Shown here: positions 1 through 13,778 of the stretch, in pieces
Numbering within the stretch: position 1 is the first letter of the stretch
Layout of the letters: each line of letters starts with the position of its first letter
NCBI RefSeq assembly: GCF_017654505.1
Contig: NC_054565.1
Coordinates: 4,373,283-4,437,282, forward strand
Direction: 5' to 3'
Origin: Polyodon spathula
Taxonomy: Eukaryota; Chordata; Actinopteri; Acipenseriformes; Polyodontidae
Length of the DNA: 64,000 nt
Notes under the pieces: model-generated
What the model saw: the letters and a program-made list of their open reading frames with translations, nothing else
Told to the model about the DNA's origin: nothing
Databases searched by the model: none
Made by a program: the position numbers and the translations under genes

Positions 1-332
1 CTATCCATGCTGCACTGCACATACGGCTGACACTGGGATAACAGAAGCACAGATATTAATTGACTGTTGCTGGCACATGTTAGTGCAAGTCTGGCCAGGC
101 GTTTGACGGGTTCAAAAAAGTACTCTACAAAGTAGGTATTTCATGGAATTCCACAAGTGTTTAATAAATTACAGAAACACGTAAAAGATAATGCAACGGT
201 GGGTCCTTCTAATAATAGTTTGTTTGGGTGATCAAAAATGAACTATTGTACAATCAAATAAATCATTGTTTCTAATTCTTCCATTTAAATGAGTTATTAC
301 TATCACACATGACACTCATGTACCCTACAATT
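1..332. other. Non-coding sequence, nothing recognised
   Basis: AT-rich unique-looking sequence before the minisatellite. I see no open frame of note, no RNA gene and no repeat family that I can name. Confidence 0.5.
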
Positions 333-347
333 GTGAAGTGTGCTGGA

Positions 348-774
348 TATGTGAAGCGTGTTGTGTATTGAATATGTGAAGTGTGTTGTGTATTGAATAT
401 GTGAAGCGTGTTGTGTATTGAATATGTGAAGCGTGTTGTGTATTGAATATGTGAAGTGTGTTGTGTATTGAATATGTGAAGCGTGTTGTGTATTGAATAT
501 GTGAAGTGTGTTGTGTATTGAATATGTGAAGCGTGTTGTGTATTGAATATGTGAAGTGTGTTGTGTATTGAATATGTGAAGCGTGTTGTGTATTGAATAT
601 GTGAAGTGTGTTGTGTATTGAATATGTGAAGCGTGTTGTGTACTGAATATGTGAAGCGTGTTGTGTATTGAATATGTGAAGTGTGTTGTGTATTGAATAT
701 GTGAAGTGTGTTGTGTATTGAATATGTGAAGTGTGTTGTGTACAGAATATGTGAAGCGTGTTGTCTACTGGATA
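348..774. repeat. 25-bp minisatellite, about 17 copies
   Basis: A tandem array of a 25-bp unit that can be written TATGTGAAGYGTGTTGTGTA plus TTGAA. The only frequent variation is C or T at the Y position. Reading 5' to 3' the variants run C T C C T C T C T C T C C T T T C, so the middle of the array alternates perfectly and forms a 50-bp higher-order unit. Edge units are degenerate: the left one (333-347) lacks part of the motif, and the last two carry TACAG and TCTACTGG changes. There are no spacers, so this is not a CRISPR array. Confidence 0.95.
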
Positions 775-905
775 TGCAATTTACTTTGTTACATCAGGTT
801 CTCTCTTCCTCTTACTCACCCTTCTGGTTACTGGATCCTATGCCAGAGGATCTCAAACTTTTTTGTTTGTTTGTGAGACCTTGAAACTGATTTTGATTAC
901 ATACC

Positions 906-1547
906 TGTGACAGGAAGGCATGTGGTGATGTCGGGCCAGATGCAGGAAGCAAAACACACACAGGTACTGCAGCTCAAAAGGCGCATGGTGCACCGTTTAT
1001 TTGAATACAAAAATAAATAAAAGATTTTAACAAAAACACTGCTCACAGAGCAAAATAGAAGTTTTAAATAAAACAAACCACAAACACAATAATCAACTAA
1101 AACTAAGGTCAGGCTGGGCAGGTGCCTTCACTGTTCCTTAGTTTTTAATTTTTGTTTGTTTTCGTTCCCTCTTTCCGCTCGCTCTTGTTCCTCCTTCGAA
1201 CTCCCACACCGAGTGCAACGAGCTGCAGGCTTTTATTTACTATGGCAGAGGGGTTAACAATCAATTATCTCATTACCCCGCGGCCACAATCTGCATGAGT
1301 TTAATTAGTTACTGTCAGAGGATGGGCTGCCAACCTCGCCTCTGCCAAAACACATTTAAACAAAACAAAAACAAAACACATGGCGCTTCGCCATCATATA
1401 CACAAATACACAAATACACAATAACATGCCATCATAAATACCATAAATAAATCAGAATACACAAATACAAAATAACACAGGGGTGGAGGGGGAGACCCTG
1501 TTCTAAAAATAAACAAATCAATTTACAGGGCTCCTCGCCCTGTTACA
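906..1547 (-). mobile_element. Solo LTR, family A, with 5-bp target duplication
   Basis: The 642-bp block starts TGTGACAGG and ends CCTGTTACA on the plus strand, giving the TG...CA ends expected of an LTR. It is flanked by the direct repeat ATACC at 901-905 and 1548-1552. A related copy on the plus strand at 29852-30528 shares the segment around TGCTCTGTGAGCAGTG, and this sets the orientation as minus. No internal retroelement genes lie on either side, so this is a solo LTR left by recombination. The superfamily (Gypsy or endogenous retrovirus) cannot be decided from the LTR alone. Confidence 0.82.
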
Positions 1548-1552
1548 ATACC

Positions 1553-1941
1553 CTTAACTGAAAGCTGATGAAAAGGCAAATCTCAAACAAGACATAAAAA
1601 TAGAGCGGTGAAAGTCTTACGCTCTGTATCAACAAATTCCACAGGGCCTGTCTCTCCAGGGATCCTTAGACTCCTGTGGAGATCTATGACCTATACTATG
1701 AAGTACTTTGTTGTAGACCCAAAGAGTGGCTCAGCCCTCAGTCTCCCAGCTTACATGAGCAACTAATAACTCCATGTTCAAACCTCCCTCAAACTAATGT
1801 TTAAACATCTTTAATTCGTGTTTTTCCAAACAAGGTGCGTTGTCTGGAGGATAAAGGGCTGATTCATTTTGGATTTTTAGGTTTCCCCTGCTTATCAGCT
1901 GTAATAAAATTAATCAATCCGACTCAAACTAACACTAGCAG

Positions 1942-1942
<1 letters not shown>
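1553..1942. other. Non-coding sequence, nothing recognised
   Basis: Unique-looking sequence between the solo LTR and the first (TA)n array. No feature is supported. Confidence 0.45.
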
Positions 1943-2034
<92 letters not shown>

Positions 2035-2035
2035 T

Positions 2036-2065
<30 letters not shown>
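1943..2065. repeat. Compound (TA)n(TAGA)n microsatellite
   Basis: About 58 bp of TA dinucleotides pass directly into a TAGA tetranucleotide array with one internal TATA interruption. Confidence 0.97.
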
Positions 2066-2066
<1 letters not shown>

Positions 2067-2181
2067 TGTTTTATTAACTTTGTTAAATTTCTACCGTTAT
2101 CTTATGTGACAGAGAACCCAGTTGTACATAGACATTCATGGGGTACTAACAACATTCATGGGGTAGACTAATGGGTGCATT

Positions 2182-2184
<3 letters not shown>

Positions 2185-2260
<76 letters not shown>
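2185..2260. repeat. (TAA)n microsatellite
   Basis: Uninterrupted TAA trinucleotide array, about 25 units. Confidence 0.97.
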
Positions 2261-5200
2261 TTTATAATTTTTATTTTACCATACTGGTTCAAATGTCCAA
2301 AATACATAATACACTTAACTATCACTGTGAAAATGTGCTACAGTAAATAATTATAAGGGTCTTGAAACGCGGCATGGACTTGAGCCAATGACTAGATTGT
2401 TTTGTTTAGCCTCAATTGCCCTGAAATGCTGACTGTGAAACAACTGGTAACACAAGGGATGTAAAATCTGTGTGTGGAAATAACCCCCTTATTTATTTAC
2501 AGTGTATCTGATTTGGGAAGTGTTTGCTAGGGTGTTTATTTCTCCCAGGAGAGTTGGTTCAATTGCAGTAGAGCAGAAGGAGGTGTACACATGGCAGTGA
2601 AAAAAAAATGATTTCCATAAATTTGCTTGGGGAGGGGGTAGAAATGGTTTTCTGAAGCACAGCTTGAATGCAGAATACATCAAAGCTAATGAACACGGGG
2701 TGCTGTGGATCCGCTTGATTGGAAGGCTTGACAAATTGGGAGATTACAGAAAGGATATCAATTTGGGAGCTGCCCTGTACAGCACAAGCGCTAATGTCCA
2801 ATCCAGCTTCCTCTGCTATTTTGTAAACTCTAACACAAGGATACTGTAGCACCCCCAAGATACAGGGGGCTCCAAGAACACGGCTGAAAAAAGGGGTTTG
2901 TACCCCAACATTTATTTATTTTATAGTCTGATTATGCCCTTGAGAAATATACTCAAAGATATTTTAGTAAAATAATTTACCAACTGAGTTTCCACACCAG
3001 CACACCAATTCTTTAAAATAAGGTAGACCAGGTCAGGGAATTCAAAAAGGGAAAAACATCAAATTGTCTCATCAAATTCAATCATTTATTTATTTAGTGT
3101 TTCAACATTCATTCGGTTCATTTCTTCCAGAACATCATTCTCAACTTGTTATAATCTGCCAATGCATCCTCCTACAAAAAGCCCTCTCTTCATTTACACA
3201 GCATTGCACCTGCTGGGAGGCTACAGAGTGCTGAGTAATCACAAACATGCTTCTTTGCATTGAAATTTCACTCGTGTCTTATCCGGTGTACTCCAATAAA
3301 AACAAAGCAGGGACAAAGCTGTCACAGTGTCTGCAGTGTTGGTGGACTTTTTTGTTAATTTCTGGGATAAAAAGTGTCCGTTTTGAATGGAACAAACACT
3401 GTTTGAAGTTGAATCTTGCGGCTAATAATTTGTAATACAGTAAATTACTTAAAAAAAATTAAATAATACAATCAAATATACGGTCAAGATCTGGATAAAA
3501 AAAGGGATGTCTTCCGGGTACTGACTGGGCCATACTCTGCTAGCTTTGCTGATGAGATCCGAATTGAAGATAAGGTATTTGAGGTGTTTCTTACCCCCTG
3601 ACTGTATGTTGTTTTAATCTGGGTTTGTGAATGAACACACTGTAGACAGCTTTGCTATTCCAACAGGAGAACAGTGAGCTCTTTATTGTAGTTCTTTAAC
3701 CAAAACAGAAGCATTTGTTTTAGTACCTCCTAGTGGTAGTGTACCGGTATTGTCTTTACTTTGTATTATATTTTTGTTTTGAACTAAACTGTCCTAAACT
3801 GAGAAAAGAATATCAATCTTGGTGAGAAAATTCAGACTTAACTTTCCCCTTTAATACAAAATAAACTACAATAAAATATTCAGCCACCAATGGCATTCTA
3901 ATTACTTGTTATTGGGTTTGTGAAACCAGCCCTCTAAGTGTTTGGAGTGGCTCCCTTAGCTAATTCACTTTCTTTGTGTCTTAAGATAAAATGTTAGGCA
4001 AGGATGCACTAAAGTCTCCATCATACTGTAAAATGTGGTGCTGAAAAGACGATTTTCAGATTCAATTAACTTTTCTTTGACGAAATACATTTCCAGTTAA
4101 TCCCGCAAGCTATACAACCTGGAAGATGGACAACCCAATGGGGAACATAACTCAATAGAGAATGATAAAGGAAGCTTTGTATGATGTTTATCCTGCATGG
4201 GTTCTTTTGAAAAGAAGGGCTGACGAGAACTTAAAAATAAAAGGGCAATGTGTTATTCCATTCAGTGAACAGAGGGCATACTCAAAGTAGCTAGTTTCCT
4301 CAATACAAAAACAACATCCACCGCACAAGCGAATCATGCTGTATTGAATACAAGTTCCTGTAGATTCATGATTCATCCGCTATTGACTGATCTAAACTGA
4401 CACTGCAATGCAAGTAAACCTAAATGTGTGCAGTACTATATGACACCTGTTTATTATATATCTTATAAAATACATTCAGATAAGCAAATCAGAACATAAA
4501 TCACAATAATTAATAGTAGCATTACAACACGCGGGGGGGGGGGGCGACGACTAATTCCACCAGTGGCTGACTCTTTTTGGCAAGATAGCTCAGTGAACAA
4601 CTCTTCCCTTAGGGCAGTGAACGGGTTTGAAAGGGGCAGTCATTAATATGCAGCTCGGTCTCTTTTGTTTTTAAGCATTCTTCCCACTTCTTAGAAAATT
4701 AATTTTCTCCAGCAGAACTAACTGCACAGACACAGTTTCTTTCTTTTTATTTTCTTATCTAGCCCAGATAATTACTCAGAGCTTATCAGGAATATCCAGC
4801 TGCTGGCCGCACGTCCATCGAGAGTTTGCTAGCAAGGAACCAGTTAACCACAGCAGCAGGTGGCTGATTTTTTGTCCAATTTTCTGTGCCTTTATTGTTT
4901 ACCAAGGACAGTCTCCTGTGTTAACTGGGGTTATTTTAGTTAGACATTCCTATTTTGCTGGCTGAGGGCACAAATCACATTTTTTGAGATTACATTTTTT
5001 TTTTCTTCTTTTAATATCAAATGTGAATCCGCCATCAGGTGCTTGCAAAATATTCAAAACTAGGCATGCTCAGGTTCTGTCCTAGACAATGCTGGCACAG
5101 TCCAGGGACTGTTTATATCTACATTGAGGTCTAGTGCATATGTGAAGTAAAAAGACCAGAATAGGTTTATATAGGACAATACAACTCTAGTTTTGTGGGA

Positions 5201-5898
5201 AAACCTATATCCAACACACATTTGACTGTGAATGTGAATTGTTAGCATGTGAATTATATATAAACATATAAACATAACTTAATATAAACAAATCACGTGT
5301 TACTATTTCTGCTTCTTGCTTTGTTATACATCGACAAAACTTGTCCATTGCCGAGTCAAAGAAATGTTCTCCCAGCCAGTAGCAATTTTTGTTCGCATTA
5401 AACTGCCTCTTTAGAGTGTTCACCACTGTTAGCAAACATTTGTGACGAACAGAACACAAACACAAACAAGTTTGCAAACGTTTGCAAACATTCATCTAGT
5501 TGAACACACCTCTGCTGTAATAATGGTCTGTAGATCTCTCAGTCATTTGTATTCAGAATTATATCATGGATTTGGTATCCTCCAGTGATCGATGTGTTCC
5601 AGAGTTCAGACACAGTAAGGGGTGACTCTTTTAACATGCTTTCACTGTGCTTTATGTAAGCAATAACCCCTGTCAGGGTGTGTGCAGCAAGGAGTGGAGT
5701 GGGTTATTGTTCTTATAAAAAGACAATAATAGATTTTAAATGATAAGATTCTGCATGCATAATTTCACTCTTTTGAAGAATTGTCCAAACTTTAAAGGAC
5801 AGAGGACAATGGAGTGATCTTTATTTACCAAGAGAGTCTGAGTAAAGCAGCGGCAAATCAATGGAAAGGTGCAATACGGTTTTACTTATAATTATTTT
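2261..5898. other. Non-coding sequence, no gene seen
   Basis: Long AT-rich unique-looking stretch. It contains only short random open frames and a 12-base G run at 4533-4544. No exon, RNA gene or named repeat can be supported. Confidence 0.45.
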
Positions 5899-5992
5899 GG
5901 TAACACTTACATGATGTATCTAATTACTGTGTATTTATATAGTAAATACATGTACTTCCACATACTGTAATTGTGCAAAGCTGCAATATAAG
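5899..5992. repeat. Short interspersed repeat (MITE-like), copy 1
   Basis: The sequence begins GGTAACACTTACAT and continues through TCTAATTACTG and AGTAAATACATGTACTT. A similar run of words, in the same order, occurs at 11699-11816, so this is a dispersed repeat. It is probably the edge of a non-autonomous DNA transposon. The right part is overwritten by the adjacent (TA)n array. Family assignment is inference. Confidence 0.5.
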
Positions 5993-7692
<1,700 letters not shown>

Positions 7693-7720
7693 ACAAACAA
7701 CAACAACAACAACAAACAAC

Positions 7721-7793
<73 letters not shown>
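7693..7793. repeat. (CAA)n(AAT)n microsatellite
   Basis: A short CAA array passes into about 24 AAT units. Translating the minus strand gives a poly-tyrosine run, which explains the 132-codon open frame across it. Confidence 0.96.
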
Positions 7794-9182
7794 GCCGTCC
7801 TCCTTTTTTTCAGTATTCTTTATTGACCACATCGGTCCTTGTCGTTTGACTTTAACAATAAACTGTAAAATAATAAAATAATAATCCATTCTGCCAATTT
7901 CCTAATTCAAGTTAATAACATGGATCTTCTCTATGAAGACGTTACATTAAGACAGTAGATCAATCGAATCTTCGCAGACATAGTGCAAGTCACAAATACT
8001 GCAAATCGAAATATGCCTAAGATTGTTATCTTGTTTTCAGCACATTTCTGTTATTATACTCAAGGGCCCAGAGCCATGTTAGCAAATTTATGAACTCAAA
8101 ATAATCCTTTTCTGCTTTAAATAACCTGACACCGTGGAGGTCCACGTTCCCCTCTTGCACCTATCTGCGGACGCCCATGCCTGACACTCTGGTTACCAGA
8201 ATTGAAAAATGAATGCATCTTGGGCAATTAACTTGTCTTTTTCTTGGTCTATTTCAAATGGTTAACAATTAACATAATCAGCACCAGGTTGTCCAAAGAG
8301 GCAGTAAGAAAGTGCTGGACAATATAAGGTTATACTATTGGGATGCTGCTCCAGATAACAGGTTATATAACATAGTTCACAGCATTCACAATTGTATTAG
8401 TAATATGTTTCTGAAAGCATACATTTGATAAAATTGGAAAAAGAAAACATTTTAATGACATGTTTACCAAGACAGCTAGAGTGAAACCCTCTGTTTCTTA
8501 GATAAATGCAGAGCAGCTCTCTGTGTCAAGTGACAGCCCTTTAACATCATGTTTTTAAATAAATGAGCTCCAGGATAACGGACGCTGAAACTCCTTTTAA
8601 GTATAATGCATTCTCTCATTTAAAAGGATTTTTTTCCCCTGTCATGATCATTAGAAATTAACTTGAAAGTCCTAGTTTGTGAAATGAGCCTAAAATGTGC
8701 TTGACCCTGTGAATGTAATGACTATAATGGACATGATCAAAGATCCTATTGAAGTATGTCATGCTTACAGCTTGATATTTCCTCTAATGAAAGTTGCTGC
8801 CCTTACAAATAGAATTCTGCTAATGACTACAGTAGGTATTTTGTAGTGTCACAACAAAAGAAATCTCCCCTAATGTAAGAGCTACCATCTTAAGATGTAT
8901 TGCACTAATGTAGACATCAGGTCATGAGGCATGGTACAGCTTTTAGCATCTGCAATCACAGACTTATTTGTTATAAAACATCTACATCAGTTGTTATCTA
9001 GTTACATCAAAAGCTGGAGGGAACAGTGAGCACTGAAATGTCTGATTGGAATTTAGAGATTATATGACAGACTAATTACTCCTACCTCAATTATACAGCA
9101 TGAATGTGGATTTAATAAGAGCAAAAAACAGCCTACGTCTTCTGGGTTTTATAGGGTTTTCTTTTAAACCCTAAATAACTTA
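7794..9182. other. Unique non-coding block, possible regulatory DNA
   Basis: No coding signal. From about 8460 to 9110 the sequence is free of simple repeats and rich in TAAT and CTAATG words, a texture often seen in conserved non-coding elements of gene deserts. This is an impression and cannot be confirmed without alignment to other vertebrates. Confidence 0.3.
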
Positions 9183-9390
9183 AGAAAATCTGCAAACAAG
9201 AGGAGACCATTCAGCCCATCTAAAATGATTGGGCTTAAAATGTTGGGTTTTAAAGAGTCCGTGTGATTGTGCCTACTAGGTAACCTTCACCTTCTGCGTG
9301 AAGAAGTGTCTCATTCCCTCTGTCCTTAGTTTATCTCCGCTTAATTTCCAACTGGCCCTGGTTTCTGCACTGCACTTAAAATATTGGTTC
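9183..9390 (-). mobile_element. CR1/L2-like LINE C-terminal fragment, minus strand
   Basis: The plus strand reads AACAAGAGGAGACCATTCAG followed later by GAAGAAGTGTCTCATT and TTTATCTCCGCTTAATTTC. This is the reverse complement of the end of a reverse-transcriptase frame, where the protein reads roughly as a GDLIEVFKIL block followed by an FF(S/T)xR motif. Copies of the same region occur at 47217-47370 and 57795-57925 (minus) and 34440-34925 and 35640-35795 (plus). The copy is heavily decayed. The clade is inference from the motif order. Confidence 0.55.
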
Positions 9391-11698
9391 AGGTTAAGTA
9401 TCTAAACTGAAAAGCTACATTTGTTGTATGTATTGTTGTGAATGTGGTTGTTTGGGGCAGTATTCTGTAGCTTTTTATTTGCACACGTAAAGCCACCCAA
9501 TGTGAAATTCAACCAAGCCATTAACAACCCAGTCTCCAATATAAGAAAATAAAATATCCTGATACAAATACCGTTTGTGCAATAAGTCTCTGTCAAACTA
9601 AATATGTATTGTAAATTATGGGGAAATTGCATAAACTATATAAACTCACAGAAGTGCAAAATAAATAAAAATTATATTTAAAAAAATGATATAAAGTTAT
9701 GTGCATTAAATCACTATACCAAATATCAAAAAGTTACACCTGTGACATTGATGGCCCCTCCTCTTTCCCCCTGGATTGGTTCTCTGTCTCTAGACTTGAG
9801 ATTGATCGTCTGCACTGGCCTATAGGAGGCAGAAGCTGATTCATTGGAGCCATTTTTTCATCATTATTTGCCGTCCTAGGTAGAAGCCTATGTCACATAA
9901 CCCTAACATTGAAACTGCACCTGGATGAAGATATAATTTGTTCAATTCAACATTAATAGCATGGTTGGAACAAAGAGTTACCCAGTCCTGCCTTAAAGTA
10001 AAAATCTATCAAGGAACAAGAAGTGTTTAGGTGTGCAGCATGGACGCAGAGAAAATTATGAATACCAGGACTGTATTTGACAGCCAGCAAATATAAAACA
10101 GTATAGCACATAGAACACAGTACTGGAGATCTGAGACCCATCAAATTATATATATATATATATACACTAAGGTCTCAGCATGGTACTGGGGTACTAGGGT
10201 TCTGAGAGCAAGAAAATGCAATATTGTAATGACAACTCAGTATGGGGTTCTGAGAGCCAGTTAATTCAATACAGATAATTGAATATATTTTAGCATCACT
10301 ATAATGTTGACTGCAGAGTCAGTAACTACAATAGGAAAATCAGTGCAATGGTAAGGAGCCAGAAAATTCAATACGTCGTACAATAGACCCTAGAGCAAAC
10401 CAATTAAATTAAATTCATTGTTTTTATATGCTGCACATACTGAGTTAATTGTATGCAAACGATTCTAATAACATTTTTGATAATGGCACTTGCACCTCAT
10501 TTGGTTAGTGCTGTGAAATGACCTAAAAAAGGGTTTTCACTGCTTTGATTGTGTTCTAATGCAAATATATTCTGTGCATCTATATGCAAACAGACCTGTA
10601 GTGACCTAATCAGATTTCAGGCAACTTTCAAAAATACAATACACCTCTACAACCCATCTGACTAATTCTTTCATCTTTACAGTCGTAAGCGATGATTTTT
10701 CTGCTGTAATTTAATGCGCCGTGATTTTAAAATCACATTTATTTAAAATCATAGGCGCACTATTTCCTCCAACAGCAGGCCTGAGTAAATAAGGTGATTA
10801 TTTGTTGTTTTGTGTTTATCATTGTCTTGGAGGTTGATGGTTGTTGGTTTTTCTTTGTATTCCTTTGTATCTCAAATTCACATGGGATTGTCCACATCAG
10901 CCTCATCTGGATCCTTCCCATGTATGTATGCAACCCTCCTTTAATACCTTTTCTCTCCACATTTAGTATTCACAGATAGATACCGTGCATAAAGGTGTTT
11001 GTTTTGTAAGATCAATTCTCAGTTTTTTCCAGATATATACAATATATATAGACGATCTCCTATTCTCCACAGCAGACAAGACCATGCCTCACTACTCTCT
11101 CATGTGGCATTCACATCCTCTTTCTTTTTTATTTTCTGTTTGCTTGGCATCAGTTTGATCTGTCTTTTTTTTTAAGGGAAAGACTGGAACCTTTCCACCC
11201 TCCCTTTCTCCAGCTAGTCAAGCTGCACCTCAAGGAAAGAGAATCGAGGACAAGTATTCTGTGTTCTATTTTCTGTTTACAAGGATCTTCATTCAATGGG
11301 TTTATTAATATACATTCTGAACCCATTTCTTGCCTCTGTGCCTCTTTGAAATGAAAGCTTAGCTGTAGTTCTAAGAGGCTCAGAGAGGAGCCCTGCCTTC
11401 AATTGAACTACTTCAGTGATATTACTCAGCCCCTTGCATGTCTTATAAATACTGTACTGTACTCACCTGTACCTGTCTTAACACGTTCTATTTGTTTCGA
11501 TTTTCTTTTATGTAAGTGTGTTAATTCAGTTGTTCTATTAATATAGAACCCATTTATTATCACTGTCACTTTAAAATAGAAACATGTCTGACAAAGTCAA
11601 TTAAAATCAGCATTGTTATTATTTTAGATCTGTATACTACACTACATTAGTAGAAGAACATATATATCAATATAGGCTTACAAATTTAGAGCTGAAAT
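9391..11698. other. Non-coding sequence with one palindrome
   Basis: Unique-looking sequence with a short TA run near 10147-10164. A perfect 16-bp palindrome lies at 10721-10736. No gene is supported. Confidence 0.4.
10715..10759. repeat. Nested palindrome
   Basis: The 16-bp perfect palindrome GTGATTTTAAAATCAC (10721-10736) lies inside an outer inverted pair, TGCGCC at 10715-10720 and GGCGCA at 10754-10759. It could extrude as a cruciform or serve as a dimeric protein site. No function is shown. Confidence 0.6.
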
Positions 11699-11816
11699 CA
11701 GTGCTTCCGATAGCACCTTGCATTAAGTGTCTCTAATTGCTACGTATTTACATGGTAGTTGCTTAGTAAATACATATATACTTACACATAATTACAATGA
11801 TATTATGCATAGTTAC
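11699..11816. repeat. Short interspersed repeat (MITE-like), copy 2
   Basis: Contains CATTAAGTGTCTCTAATTG, TATTTACATGGTAGTTGC and ACACATAATTACAATG in the order expected from the copy at 5899-5992. It is more complete than that copy. Confidence 0.5.
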
Positions 11817-12941
11817 AAAGTCTCATTTTGTTGACGCTTGCTGCATTCTTCACAATACATACAAGTGGCAGAAAGAAGTGTCCCTGCTAAGATGGCTGGT
11901 AGTTGTGACATGTGCCCTTCAGGAATTTACACAACCTCCAATTATCTCAGACTACCATGGAGATGCCATGATCAAAGTAGCATATAAAAAAACAGGTGTA
12001 ATTATAGAAATTGTGATTATAGCATACTGTAACCAGGGCGACTTCTGCAAAAAAACTTCTGAAACTTTCAGCATCCAGACTGCGAAACACATGTGGATCA
12101 GCTGGTTTGGATGTTGCTTAATGGATTTTTTTTTTTTTTTACATGCAATCTGCTAATTCCCTAGCTCTGCAAACCTGTCCTCCTAGAATAATTTACCGGC
12201 AGTACTGAAAGTCTGGATCATTCTGAACAATTCAAAAGACAGCTCAATTTATTTTACTTAACAATCACAGATGCATCACATCTCACCACTTACTTAAGAC
12301 TGTCACATATTGAGGTTTTCATATTCTATCACTGAAATTGATCACAGCTTATTGTGCTTTCTTTTGTAGTGCATTTTTGATTCAATAAAGCTGTGGCTGA
12401 TTGTTGAAAATGAGTGACAGAGACTGTACTGTGCCCTTACAAAACATGGGCAGGTTAAAGTGCCTTACGGTGCCTGAAATACCTTTCCATACTGATAGGC
12501 ATCTGGCTATGGTATCTGTGTGGGCAGTCCTGCTCGTCTGCTGATCTTTGCTAGTGTAAATAACAACCCCACTGACGGACAAGATCCCAATTACGCTGCC
12601 TCACAGGCCACTCCCATGCTCATTGTAAAAGCAACCAAATCATCGAACATAAAGAAGAAATAAGTTGGTTGTACAGAGTTGCTGATCTTGACTGGGGACT
12701 CCCCGGGAAAGGTTCTCTGGCCTGCAACAGTTGGGGTGGGAATTTGGCTAGACTTTCGCATCATTATGGTTCAGCCCCTGCAGGACACCTATTCTATTCA
12801 GTTCTCCAGATAGTGTGTTTTTGGGATGTGAACTAATGTCCACTGTTGGCAAAATTGAAAACACCAAACCACCACCAAAGATTGAGAATCACCTAGTTCA
12901 ATAGGGATTTTCTAATTTATGTTGTAAGCCATCTTACCCCC
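11817..12941. other. Non-coding sequence, no gene seen
   Basis: Includes a 119-codon open frame (11797-12156) with no family resemblance that ends in a poly-phenylalanine run from a T tract. It is not called as a gene. Confidence 0.4.
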
Positions 12942-13278
12942 TGTGGCAGAGCAGGGCTCTGCCCTTGGAAATACTGGCAGGGATGGAGTTAAATTCTCCT
13001 CCCTGCCCAGGTTGATTGCCCCAGATGGGAGCAATCAACTAATGTAATTAATCAATTATCATTTAGCCACCTGGCATAAAAGGAGGCCTCAGCCTCCCAG
13101 TAGAGAGGAGGGAGCTGAGGAAGCAGGTTGGTGTTTGTGGTTTGTGATTTGTGATTTGTGATTTGTGATTTGTGATTTGTGATTTGTGATTTGTGATTTG
13201 TGATTTGTGATTTGTGAATCCAGTGAAGGCATTGCCCAGCCTGGAAACCTTAATTTTGTAAGTTTTGTTTTGTTGTCT
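12942..13278 (+). mobile_element. LTR, family B, broken by assembly gap
   Basis: Starts TGTGGCAGAGCAGGG and matches the intact solo LTR at 49006-49424 along its length. Shared words include GGCAGGGATGG, the TATA-like box CATAAAAGGAGGC near 13075 and GAGCTGAGGAAGCAGG. It then carries a heptamer expansion at 13141-13217 and continues through AAGGCATTGCCCAGCC until the Ns begin. The LTR 3' half, polyadenylation site and any internal element are hidden in the gap. Confidence 0.8.
13141..13217. repeat. (TTTGTGA)11 heptamer array inside the LTR
   Basis: Exactly eleven tandem TTTGTGA units. The sister LTR at 49006 has only a short non-tandem stretch here, so the array expanded after the copies diverged. 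Confidence 0.95.
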
Positions 13279-13778
13279 NNNNNNNNNNNNNNNNNNNNNN
13301 NNNNNNNNNNNNNNNNNNNNNNNNNNNNNNNNNNNNNNNNNNNNNNNNNNNNNNNNNNNNNNNNNNNNNNNNNNNNNNNNNNNNNNNNNNNNNNNNNNNN
13401 NNNNNNNNNNNNNNNNNNNNNNNNNNNNNNNNNNNNNNNNNNNNNNNNNNNNNNNNNNNNNNNNNNNNNNNNNNNNNNNNNNNNNNNNNNNNNNNNNNNN
13501 NNNNNNNNNNNNNNNNNNNNNNNNNNNNNNNNNNNNNNNNNNNNNNNNNNNNNNNNNNNNNNNNNNNNNNNNNNNNNNNNNNNNNNNNNNNNNNNNNNNN
13601 NNNNNNNNNNNNNNNNNNNNNNNNNNNNNNNNNNNNNNNNNNNNNNNNNNNNNNNNNNNNNNNNNNNNNNNNNNNNNNNNNNNNNNNNNNNNNNNNNNNN
13701 NNNNNNNNNNNNNNNNNNNNNNNNNNNNNNNNNNNNNNNNNNNNNNNNNNNNNNNNNNNNNNNNNNNNNNNNNNNNNN
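13279..13778. other. Assembly gap, 500 Ns
   Basis: Exactly 500 N characters. The round number suggests a placeholder of unknown true length. Long open frames reported across it are artefacts. Confidence 0.99.

Noticed and set aside
348..774. CRISPR-like regular repeats
   Set aside because: The units are contiguous with no spacers and the genome is vertebrate, so this is a minisatellite.
11797..12156. 119-codon frame with VDACCILHNTY, faintly like a Harbinger transposase
   Set aside because: Only one short word fits, no catalytic motif follows, and the start overlaps a MITE-like repeat.
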